Source: Antedon mediterranea
Taxonomy: Eukaryota; Echinodermata; Crinoidea; Comatulida; Antedonidae
DNA: 64,000 nt
Direction: 5' to 3'
NCBI RefSeq assembly: GCF_964355755.1
Contig: NC_092672.1
Location: forward strand, 14,754,501 to 14,818,500
Numbering within the stretch: the first letter of the stretch is position 1; each line of letters begins with the position of its first letter. Below, piece after piece: positions 42,801 through 54,800 of the stretch. A program made the translations under genes and the position numbers. The notes under the pieces were generated by a model. The model was not told where the DNA came from and did not search any database. It was given only the letters and a program-made list of their open reading frames with translations.

Positions 42801-45800
42801 CAATGGACTGGTGTACATAATAGCAGTATTGCCAATGGACTGGTGTACATAATAGCAGTATTGCCAATGGACTGGTGTAAATAATAGCAGTATTGCCAAT
42901 GGACTGGTGTACATAATAGCAGTATTGCCAATGGACTGGTGTACATAATAGCAGTATTGCCAATGGACTGGTGTACATAATAGCAGTATTGCCAATGGAC
43001 TGGTGTACATAATAGCAGTATTGCCAATGGACTGGTGTACATAATAGCAGTATTGCCAATGGACTGGTGTACATAATAGCAGTATTGCCAATGGACTGGT
43101 GTACATAATAGCAGTATTGCCAATGGACTGGTGTACATAATAGCAGTATTGCCAATGGACTGGTGTACATAATAGCAGTATTGCCAATGGACTGGTGTAC
43201 ATAATAGCAGTATTGCCAATGGACTGGTGTAAATAATAGCAGTATTGCCAATGGACTGGTGTACATAATAGCAGTATTGCCAATGGACTGGTGTACATAA
43301 TAGCAGTATTGCCAATGGACTGGTGTACATAATAGCAGTATTGCCAATGGACTGGTGTACATAATAGCAGTATTGCCAATGGACTGGTGTACATAATAGC
43401 AGTATTGCCAATGGACTGGTGTACATAATAGCAGTATTGCCAATGGACTGGTGTACATAATAGCAGTATTGCCAATGGACTGGTGTACATAATAGCAGTA
43501 TTGCCAATGGACTGGTGTACATAATAGCAGTATTGCCAATGGACTGGTGTACATAATAGCAGTATTGCCAATGGACTGGTGTACATAATAGCAGTATTGC
43601 CAATGGACTGGTGTACATAATAGCAGTATTGCCAATGGACTGGTGTACATAATAGCAGTATTGCCAATGGACTGGTGTACATAATAGCAGTATTGCCAAT
43701 GGACTGGTGTACATAATAGCAGTATTGCCAATGGACTGGTGTACATAATAGCAGTATTGCCAATGGACTGGTGTAAATAATAGCAGTATTGCCAATGGAC
43801 TGGTGTACATAATAGCAGTATTGCCAATGGACTGGTGTACATAATAGCAGTATTGCCAATGGACTGGTGTACATAATAGCAGTATTGCCAATGGACTGGT
43901 GTACATAATAGCAGTATTGCCAATGGACTGGTGTACATAATAGCAGTATTGCCAATGGACTGGTGTACATAATAGCAGTATTGCCAATGGACTGGTGTAC
44001 ATAATAGCAGTATTGCCAATGGACTGGTGTACATAATAGCAGTATTGCCAATGGACTGGTGTACATAATAGCAGTATTGCCAATGGACTGGTGTACATAA
44101 TAGCAGTATTGCCAATGGACTGGTGTACATAATAGCAGTATTGCCAATGGACTGGTGTACATAATAGCAGTATTGCCAATGGACTGGTGTACATAATAGC
44201 AGTATTTAAGGGGTTCTACTGTATATTATACAGATATTGACTGCTTAGAGGTTAAATATAAGATTTGACATCCCTGAGGGAATGATATTAAGTTCGAGGG
44301 AATATATATTTCCCGAAGCGCCAGCTGAGGGAAATATATATTCCCCCGAGAACTTAATATCATTCCCGAGGGGATGTCAAATCTTATATTTAACCGATAT
44401 AAAAGGCGATATCTGTTATATTATATAGCCAAGAACAAGTCTGCTGGGTTGGGTGAAGCTAGGCTAGGCCTCCTATAGTATTTGTATTGTATGTAAACAA
44501 GCCTGCCTAGACACCTTACCTTGCGAAGAATAATATACAGATAATTACTAATTAATGATTCCTTGGCAATAAAATATTCACTTAGGCCTAGGTCGTTTAA
44601 ATTAACAGAAGAATTTCCATCAATAAGCCTATTAATAATAATATTATAATCAGGTACGCCGAATAAACAATTTGTCTTATTCTCTTCGAGGAGCCGAATC
44701 GCCGGATGTTCAGCGCGTACTAGTTACTAGGTTACTACCGTGAGTTTTGACCAATCACAAACGGTGTTTCATCACATTTAGGGAGGACTAATAACAAATG
44801 AGGGCGCTATGTATGCATAGCTTAAATATTTCAAAAGATTAATTTCTTCAAGCAAGTTCCGAGGCGCAGCGGTTGAAGCGTTGTCTTGTGATGGAGTGAA
44901 AATTCCATCCCGAGTTCAAGATCCAGTAGATGACTTTTGTTTATTTATCGGCAAACGCGAGTGTTGCACACGAAAATTACACCGTCAATATCATCGAACT
45001 CGAGAATTTATATGATTAATGACAGGGGACACGATAATTACGCGAAAATTACTCAGTCAATATCATAGTTCTCGAGGATATATACGTCATGTGACGCAGT
45101 TTCAACCAATCACGTTCACGTATTTACATAGGCTATGTAATATAACAAAATATAGAATATAGAAATAAAGTTAATATAAAAAAATAAATTGTATATAGGT
45201 ACATAAAAAATGTATACTTAACTACCTGTCAAATACAAATCGTAAGAGTTGCAGGTTAAGTACTGGCGGGAGATTTTGTAAATGTATTCGACGAGATGCA
45301 TTTTGCTTTGAATTACAAGTGTTACAAAAATATTGGTTACTGCCCTCTAGTCGTTCTTCCTGAAATTAAGCATAAACATTATATAATATAAAAAGCTGTT
45401 TCAAAACCTACCAAAGTTGCTGAATTTTTACATTACACCTTAACCGGCAAGCCAATTTAAATCTCATGTCTGTGTAACAAATTGATCTCTATGTTGGTAC
45501 TACTACAACTATTACTACTGTAGTGTTAATTATGTCAAACGACCAAACAATCCTAAGCCTAGCAAGGCTAAAACGCCTAGGCATAATATTATAAGGCCTA
45601 CTTAACTAGCTAGACTGAAAGGCAACAGCAACTGGGACTCATCTAGGCTAATTATGTTTTTTCCAATGAGATGTTCAAATTAATGAATCAAAATCCTACA
45701 AACTATCTAAAGCTAATTTAAATGCCATTTATTATACATATATATCTCCAAAAATGTACTCCATTGCTAAACCAGTCATAATATTCGATTTGCAGCGAAA

Positions 45801-48800
45801 GTACAAAATTGTATTGTTGTATTTCAACTTCAATTTATTTTTTTTTTGTACACGAAAAAAAGTATTATTAAACGATCGTTTTAATAGTGGGTACTATTGC
45901 ACGCCATGTGACCCACAATCACCAATCAAATGACAGGAATTTATTTAGGTGTTATATAATATGCAATAATAAGTCCATGATGTAATGAATATATAGCTAC
46001 TGACAATTAGGTTCTTCCAGCAATACTACCAAGATAATATATTGAACAGTACACTCTTTCTGATCTTGCGATGTGTAAAATATAGTAACACCACTTTATG
46101 TACCAGTGGTTATACTGATTGAGTTTTGAGGAAATCGTCCAGTGGCATTTAAATTGTTGCCAGAAAGAACCATATTAGGAAACAGAACTCAGTCAGCTCT
46201 TTGTTTCTTTTTCTTTACTTACCTGTAAAAATTCATCAAGACATTCTTTCAAATCCTTGTGACCCTTGATGTTAAGGTCAAGCTCATAAAATCTTGATGG
46301 TCTACTTGATCTTGTCAAACAATTATTGCACCTGGTTGAGGTAGTATAAAAAAATAAAATTAGGTATGTGTACGTTAAAAACAATGTTTTAAATAAGTAT
46401 CTATATGTATTTTTTACATATTTGCATAGTTTTTTTATTTTTTCAAATTTCGTATTAACATAATTTATTGCCTTTGAGAATAATATTCCGCGAGGGGTTG
46501 ATTACTTAACTGTTTAGCAGCTACTTGCTGCTAAAAATAAGGACTCATGGTTAAGCGTGCTCCTGCGATCATCGAAAATACGTTGAACAAAGGTCATGGA
46601 GCTAGACCGCAGGCCCGTAGCCAGGGGGGTTTTTTGGGGTTCGGGCGAACCCCCCCTTTTGCGCGAACCCCCCTTTTACCAGCGAACCCCCCTTGAAAAA
46701 CAAAGGCCCCACTTCCAAAATCTTGCAATTAATTATCAATTATAGCAGATTTTTTGGTCATTTTACTTCTATTGACTATGTTTAAATCGATCGAATATAC
46801 AGATTGTCCGATGTCAAAGTCACTGCTGAGCGTGAGATCGAGAGATTGTTGAGAGATGATGGTTATAAATATGACAGAAAAATGGACTGACCAATCACGT
46901 GCTTCGGCCGGGCTTTTCGGAACGCACAAGATCACGTTCAGTTCAATCTTTTTGGGGATTTTTAACTTCACTGTGTAAACTTGAATAAAAATGGTGCCGA
47001 GTTAAATTGGTACGTGTACGTAGGCCTACCGTATATTTCGGTGTATAAGACGCACTTTTGACACGCAAATTTGACCTCTAAATGTTACCCTAATTAATTT
47101 AATTACCTACTAATACTTAAATTAATTAAAAATAGTGTACTACTCTGCAATGTAGGCCTAGCTAGTTACTCACTCCTGTCTAACCACAGTGTGGTAACAA
47201 GTTTATTGAATTTTTAGTTAAGATAAATTGTCATCCTCGACTGTATTAATTAATATTACAGTACGCATTAGATATTCTACCCAGGCCTAGTAGTACTCTC
47301 TGAACTCGCGGGTGTGTATTCTAGCAGCATGCAGCATCACAGCCTAACACATTTATGGAAGAGTCCATTAATTACGGTGGTGTCACATTTTAATTACACA
47401 ATAACTATTTCCCTTGATCACGGTGGTTTATTTTTATTACATCTCTATGTCAACAATCACATAATTTTATAATCATGTAGGCAATAGTTCGTATGTCAAG
47501 CGATATCAAAAAGAGTGTGTTGTTATTGTGTTAAGTAGCTTCCCCTAATAGTATCCCTATTTTAGGTCTAAAAAGGGTCAATCTGAGAAAAAATTAGAAA
47601 CAAGTGTTTCTCAACTGATTTGAGTTATATAGGTTCTATATATCCACCAAAAAAAAGTTCCAGCTCATCTGGCCTGGGGAAAGCCGCCATTTTGGATTTT
47701 TAAAATGGCCGCCATAAAATACATATTTTTGCTCATATATCAGCTTCTACATCATGTATGGATATGATTTTGGTGGCAAAGTATATGTTTTGAGGGTCAA
47801 TGAATCCAAATACAGCATTTTGAAGTCTACTGAATGTCCGCCATCTTGTTTTTCAAAATGGCCGCCATAAAATACAGATTTTTGTACTCATCTCAACTTC
47901 TACATCGTGTATGACGTGATTTTAGTGGCAAAGTGTAGTTGTAAGTGTCAAGAAATTGTAAAACAGCATTTTCGTAATTCACTCAATGGCCGCCATTTTG
48001 TTTTTCAAAATGGCCACCATAAAAAAACATATTTTTGCTCTTATCTCATCATGTATGGAAGTGATTTTTGTGGCAATGTATATGTTTTGAGGGTCATGGA
48101 TTTCAATTACAGCATTTTTTTGAAGTTCACTTAATGGTCACCATTTTGAAAAACAAAATGGTGACCATAAAGTACAGGTTTTGCTAATTTCTTAGCTCAT
48201 ATACATAATGAAGACATGATTTTGATAACTAAGACTATGTTTTGATGGTTACAGAATATAAAATCAGCATTCTAAAATACAGAGAGTCGGAAAGTGATCG
48301 GATCTTCTTATTCCATTTAGGACCAAACTTCATAGTTGAAGGCACTGCTCCACTGGCTTTAGATGTTGCATTTTGTTGCATACAATTTGTTAAATACAGT
48401 CGGCCTATAGTTTTAAAATTTCTAATCAAACTGGCACAATAAAATAATAACATTTATGTACAATCCCCTTTTTTCTAGTCTCCGAGATCTATCGCTATCA
48501 CAATCCTCATTATTACTATATCAACGTCGTGAGTTAATCACAAGATCTAGTTCCATACTGACAGACTGTACTGTAACTATCATTCGCGAGAAGAAACTAA
48601 CAAACAAGATATTCTAAAGAAGTTACATTTAAAGACATTCTCCAAATATAAGGAGAAGCATGGCGAACTTGCAGTTTAAAGTACAACTTATGGATAAAGC
48701 AAGTAACAGATCTTATGAATACATGGTAATACACTGGGAGATCAGCACTAGTCACTCTAAATGGTCTGCATTTATGCACAAATGTAAATCTAGCTGCTTA

Positions 48801-51800
48801 TCTGCCAGTCATAATAACCTTCGATTAAAGTAATGCAAATAGTTAGAGAAAGAAAACTACCATTTTTCGTCAGACTCGTAAGGGGCTTACGAGCTTTCTG
48901 GGAAAGTCAAAAAGATATCAAGAACATTTAAGCTGTGGCTGTATCATTAGATGGTATAATTTTTTAGGCACGATTGTACAATTGGGAGCTCCAGGTTCAG
49001 ATATAGCATCTACAGTGTGCTTTCATATTTGCAGCAGCTGGTCATGGCCAAAATGCCAAAAGTGGAAGGCTATATCTGGAAATGCTGAAAGACAAATTTC
49101 AAGATACATAATGTTTTCCCTATTGTGTTCATGTCTGAAAACTGATTCTTCACCATTATAACACGTTGCATGATATCCATTCTTTTGGAACATCTTGTAT
49201 TGTATGTAAATGGAAATTTGTCGTTCAGGCATATTGGCCATCATGGTCAATTGTTCTATACTGTGTCTATATCTGGTAACAAAATAGTACATCCTCATCT
49301 CATGTCTTCATTATATGATACATAGCTGCATCCACTAAGATCTTTAGAATATACAGCTCTTTTAAAATAGGTTATGCATATCTTCAAAACCTCAGCCCAC
49401 CATTATGTCCAATACAACCCAGAAAGCTCCTGAAAGGATAACCTCCTCCAAGTCTGATTATTATGACTGGTAGATGAGCAGATAGATATACATTTTCAGA
49501 GTGACCGTACCGTTGTATAAACTGTTGACATGTTAATTAGATTAAAAAGAATGATCGACAAAAACTATCGTCGATTTGTCCAGTTATCGCACGATACCTA
49601 CATGCATAAATCCAGACCAGTTATGGTGAAGTAGTGTTATTCCCCAGTGTATTAGGTATCCATCCATTCAGTCACATAAGATATTTTAAATTGCTTTAGT
49701 TGCTTTATCATAATGTATCTGGTTGGAATATCCTTAACTAAAGTTGGCCATGCTTCTTTTTAGGGTTTGAAAAATATCCTAAAATGTCTAAATCTAACAA
49801 ACTTTTTTAGAATATTTTATTTTTAGGTTCTTCACGCGAATGATATAGTTACAATACATCGCTGATATCTTCTTGTGTACAGTACCTCCTTGGGTCATAA
49901 TCATTGTGGTTCCCATATAGTATCACCAACATATTGACTTATTCTCGTCATCACTTTCCAATTCCAACTGTATTTCAAAAGCTGAATTTTGTTTTTATTC
50001 TGTAACGTTCAAAACATAGGCTAAACAAAATCATAATCATAATCAAAATAGCTTATAAATTATCAAACACCTGTAGCTTATGGTAGCCATTTTGACAATC
50101 AAAATGGTTGCCATTGAGTGAACTTCAAAAAGCTGTATTTAGATTTCTTGACCCTCAAAACAGTAAACATTGCCTCCAAAATCACTTCCATGCATGATGT
50201 AGAAGCTGATGTACGAGGACAAATCTGTACATTTTATGGCAGCCATTTTTGTAAAACAAAATGGCGGGCATTAAGTAAACTTTAAAATACTGTATTTGAA
50301 TTCCTGGACCTTCAAACATATACTTTTCCACCAAAATTACGTTCATATGACAGAAGCTGAGATATGAGGAAAAATCTGTAAATTTTATGGCAGCCATTTT
50401 GATTTTCAAAATGGCGGAATGGGTGAAATTCAAATTAATGCTGTATTTGGATTCCTTGACCGTCAAAACCTACATTTTGCCACCAAAATCATGTCTATAC
50501 ATGATGTACAAGCTGAGATAAGCACAAATCTGTATTTTAAGGCGGCCATTTTGAAAAACAAGATGGCGGTCACTGAGTGAACTTCAAAATGCTGTATTTA
50601 GATTCCTTGACCCTCAAAACATATACTTTGCCACCAAAATCATTTCCATGCATGATGTAGAAGAGGAGATATGAGCCAAAACCTGTATTTTATGGCGGCC
50701 ATTTTGAAATCCAAAATGGCGACTTTCCCCAGGCCAGATGAGCTGGAACTTTTTTTTGGTGGATATATAGACCCTATATTACACAAATCAGTTGAGAAAC
50801 ACTTGTTTCTAATTTTTTCCCAGAGAAAGTGTAAAATGGGGATACTATAATCTCATAGTCAGCACATGGTTAGTGCTCTCCTCTCCTCATATTGATGTAA
50901 TGCATGAATGGAAATAGGAAAGATTTTCATATAGGCCTACCCAACATGATATTCCTGGTTCATTATCAGCCCAAAAAACTGAACATCATTTGGATTGATT
51001 TTATAATGGTCATACACACAATAAGAAGGTATATATTTAAATAATATGAAATTAAAGTTACTTAAATAGACATAGGCTAGCCCTACCCACACAATGCATC
51101 TTAACTGAAACAATATGGGGATTTCCCTTTTCATTGAACGTTCAGTTGAAGTAGAGACTGATTACGATGTAATAAAGGCAATCAAACAAAATTATATCAT
51201 TTGATTCTAATAAATATGTCTCAAATATCGCTGTTTTATTATTAAAATACCATTGTTTTGATTGTAAAATGTTTAAATTTCGGCCTAGAAATAAGTGCGT
51301 CTTATGCATCGACTACATAAAAAATACTAATATTTCAGTTTTTTTTTAGTTTTTTACATAAAAAATACTAATATTTCAGTCTTATACACAGGTGCGACTT
51401 GTACACCGAAATATACGGTACTATTTGGTTTTTATGTTTATAGGATAAGAAATTATTTAAGGGCCTAATATAATATACTTTTTTGCAACAATAAAGCTGT
51501 ATTTCATGATCAGTACTACTAACTTCCATAATACTGTACTATATAATTTCTCTGCATAACTCAGATTTTAGTAGGTAAAAAATGTCTCTGTAAGCTTATT
51601 AAAACAACCGAAATTGCTCTGAGAGCCAAAGCTTCCAGGGGCCTTCGCCCCCTGGACCCCGACCGCAAAATACTTGGTGTCAAAAAAAACCCCCTCTGAT
51701 GCATTCTGGCTACGGGCCTGAGACCATTACGTAAACATCGACATTCCAACTCTATTATTTATTTGACAAACACTAATCTGAGGCTAGGCATTGTCAGTTA

Positions 51801-54800
51801 GTAATCCAGTCCAGCAACATTTTAGGCCTACATTGTTAGGCCTACATTGTTTAGAATATATTTAAATATTTCATATAAATATAGAAGAAATAGAAGTTTT
51901 GTTTCATGTGAAGCTGGTTTAATATTTGATATGGTAGGCCAAACATGCACGCTATGAATCTGATTAGTGGTCAACGATTTAAAAACAAAACACAAATATG
52001 TTTGATATTTTGTGTATTCTGCCATTATTATGTGAACATTTTAGATTGTGCATGATTATTAGAATATTAAAAAAAATTCATTATAGTCTGCCAGCTTGTT
52101 TGGCATATATTAATTCATGAATTTATAGATTCGTGAAACATCGCTAATATTTTAATCAATATTCTAAACAATGTAGGCATATACAGTAGCTGTACTTGTA
52201 TACAATCATCTAGAATGTTAAATTTTAGGGAAAGTGTTTATCACGTATGCATGTTGTGGCGGTTTATGGTTAGGCCTAAAAATACATCTCATCAAACTAG
52301 TACCAGTGTTATAAATTTGTGTAGCAAAAAGGACATTCTAATTAATAACATGATACTTCAAGCTGAAATGTGTTTCAATCAACAATTTAATTAACATCAT
52401 TAGTTAAATTATAACTGGTTATTTTGCCGATCACACATGGCAAAAACACGGAAAAAAGGCAATTCAATGAATACCAAACAGATTTTTTTTTAAATTAATA
52501 AATGACAGGGCTTGGGCCTTTTGTCTTGTTGATAAAACAAGTTAAAAATAAAGCCCAAAGACAGTTCACCGGAAAAATGAATTGTTCAATGCTGTAACGG
52601 TTGAATGAATGCTGTCCAATTGTTACCTAATTAACCACGTTTTGTTCAAATTTTGTCCGCGGAAAAACTGGATGGTTACAGTATAGTTTTCTGGATGGTA
52701 CTGTATGACAAAATAAATTAGATATTTTCACCACAGTCTCAGCAGTGAACCTGACCATCTGTAGAAAAAAGCAGCACATCTTGTTGTCGTACAAAATTCA
52801 GACATGCACTATATAAAACCTCTAATAAGATTATATTATTATTCTAGGCTTACGCTAGCCATTCGCTAAGTCACCAACAGTGTTTTTAGAATTGATTTGG
52901 CGAAAAAATGTTGTAATCTTCAACAAATTGCTTTGATCGATTGATGATTCAGAAGTAGTGAAATTTACCTGTGATGAGAGACTGGATTGTTGGTAAAGTG
53001 TCAGCTGTATTACTGTAGGGCCTAGATTTTCGCTTGTTGGCAATTTATATAAAAATAAAGCATAAAGGCAATTTATATAAACAATAATTAAAGTTTGGTT
53101 TTGCCATCTGAAATAATTTGTATATCTCGCGTAATATAGGGATAGTAGTACATAACAGCAATATCTTGGTAATTTTATCGTTTTTTTTAAATTTGGGTAA
53201 AAAAAAGGGCAACCTTTTTTGTCATTTGCGCTAAAGGAAATGTCATGCTTACGTGAGCCTAGATTATTGTAGAAACATAAATCTATTAATACAGAATACA
53301 AAACTATTCTTACTGAGTTGTATATGCATACTGTCCACAGAATTGATTTTGAATTATGTGCTGGACTGTGGGGCTAGTATCCCTTGATAGAGTATCTTCC
53401 AGTAATGACAATAACAGCTTGCAAAACTCCTGAGCATCTTGTTGAAGGGCTGTGTCTAAACCTAGACAGTTGATGAAGTCAGTTGGGTCAATGTATCTGA
53501 AATCATTTAAACCAATTAAAGTTTACAGTCTGACCAAAGTTCCTTTGGATTGATTGAACGTTCAATACTGTACAATATTTAGATACACAATAATAATAAT
53601 ACTAATACGTCTAAGTGTCCACTTTTTATTTACCATTTAATATGACCCTCAAACACAGCAGTTAATTGTGATCAAACACCACATGCTAGCACATGGTTTC
53701 AGTACTACTAATACTTTTCTTGTAGATGGCATGCCAAAGAAATTTTTCTGATATTCGATAATTATGAATATGAATGTATATTAATATTTACATACTTTAC
53801 TTTCTGTTGTAAACAAATTCTGATGTAAAAGAAAGAATATCTTATATTTATGAACAGAAAAAAAAATCAGCTTTTATACCTCCTACTGCTATATTGCATG
53901 AGAGCAAAAACATGTTGTAGATGCCCTGCAACTGTACTAGGTTGATATACAACAACTTCTTCTTTTCCACAATTGATTTTTTTATGTTCCTCTGTAACTG
54001 TAATAAAATTGCAAAAAACAAAAAATCATTTTTAAAGATTTCTACAGTTTAGTTAAGAACTTTGCCCATCCAAAAAACTCAAACAAAACTATAAACTACA
54101 AACACATTAAACAAAACCAACTCTACGAAATTGACTACCATATTATATAGATGATAGACAGAATCAGATGTGCTCTATCAACCGCTGTGGTCGAACCTGC
54201 ACCCTTCCAGATCTACAAGGTTGTGGAGGTATATTTATCAGGGTTTGATCATCTGTCAACTTGTGATCATCAATGATTTGGTTCTAGCCGGTAAGATGAT
54301 CTTTTTGAAATGAGAGCAGTTGCGGGTGTTATCATTTTCTCTTATCGGATCACTATTTCTCTTCCCCTTTTGAAAGAGAAGGAATTTTTATATTTACATC
54401 TTGGCCAAACAGAACCGTAGGTGGGGGTAACCAGTAGTGGAATGAGGGGTTGTTCAATAATTTCGAAGGAAAGCAAACATTTCTTGTTTCCATGGAGTGG
54501 CTGTGAGCAGGAAATTTGAAATGTACGCATTAAGCAGTCAATAATTGATGATAAACTTAACTGGAAAGAACATTCAACATATGTTACCAATAGGTGCAAA
54601 CAGAGGCATTATTTATATTAAAAATCCGCCCCTGTCATGGGCCGTGTTGACCCCAAATGACAGTCACTTGTAGTGATAATGTCCTCTATGGGTGGAAAAT
54701 GTGCTGATCCATTTTCATGTCAATCTTGCCGAACAATTTTGCACCATTCATTTAGCTTATGATGTAATCCAAAGTTGGAGTAAGAAATTGGTGTCTATCA

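Larger units (their letters stand above)
47027..51420. mobile_element. Middle nested TIR element, 4.4 kb
   Basis: Left end TACCGTATATTTCGGTGTAT and right-end complement TACCGTATATTTCGGTGTAC, followed on both sides by AAG(A/T)CGCAC. It lies inside the 46610-51720 element. No transposase recognised. Confidence 0.75.
46610..51720. mobile_element. Outer TIR transposon, 5.1 kb, composite/nested
   Basis: 15-bp terminal inverted repeat CAGGCCCGTAGCCAG at 46610 and its complement ending at 51720. AGACC lies at 46604-46608 and 51721-51725, a possible target duplication with one base offset. Subterminal G/C runs (GGGTTCGGGCGAACCCCCCC; CCAGGGGCCTTCGCCCCCTGG) form small hairpins. The ends resemble hAT-like MITEs of other animals (recollection). 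Contains the two inner elements listed next. Confidence 0.75.

Noticed and set aside
39117-44194. Three overlapping minus-strand readings of 1,660-1,683 residues
   Set aside because: They are the same 32-residue peptide read in three phases of the 32-bp satellite, inside a USP48 intron; no domain and no independent coding evidence.
39168-44206. CRISPR array
   Set aside because: Units are directly tandem with no unique spacers and the context is a eukaryotic intron.
44868-44950. Functional tRNA gene
   Set aside because: A and B box-like words are present but the acceptor and T arms do not pair; a SINE head fits better.
35426-46222. USP48 lacking part of its catalytic core because of the satellite
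   Set aside because: The expected segments were found in frame at 45226-45359 (CNTC) and 38779-38864 (KKKLNTY).
52855-53301. 148-residue minus-strand ORF
   Set aside because: No domain, AT-rich intronic sequence, hydrophobic random-like composition; no splice partner in frame with USP48.
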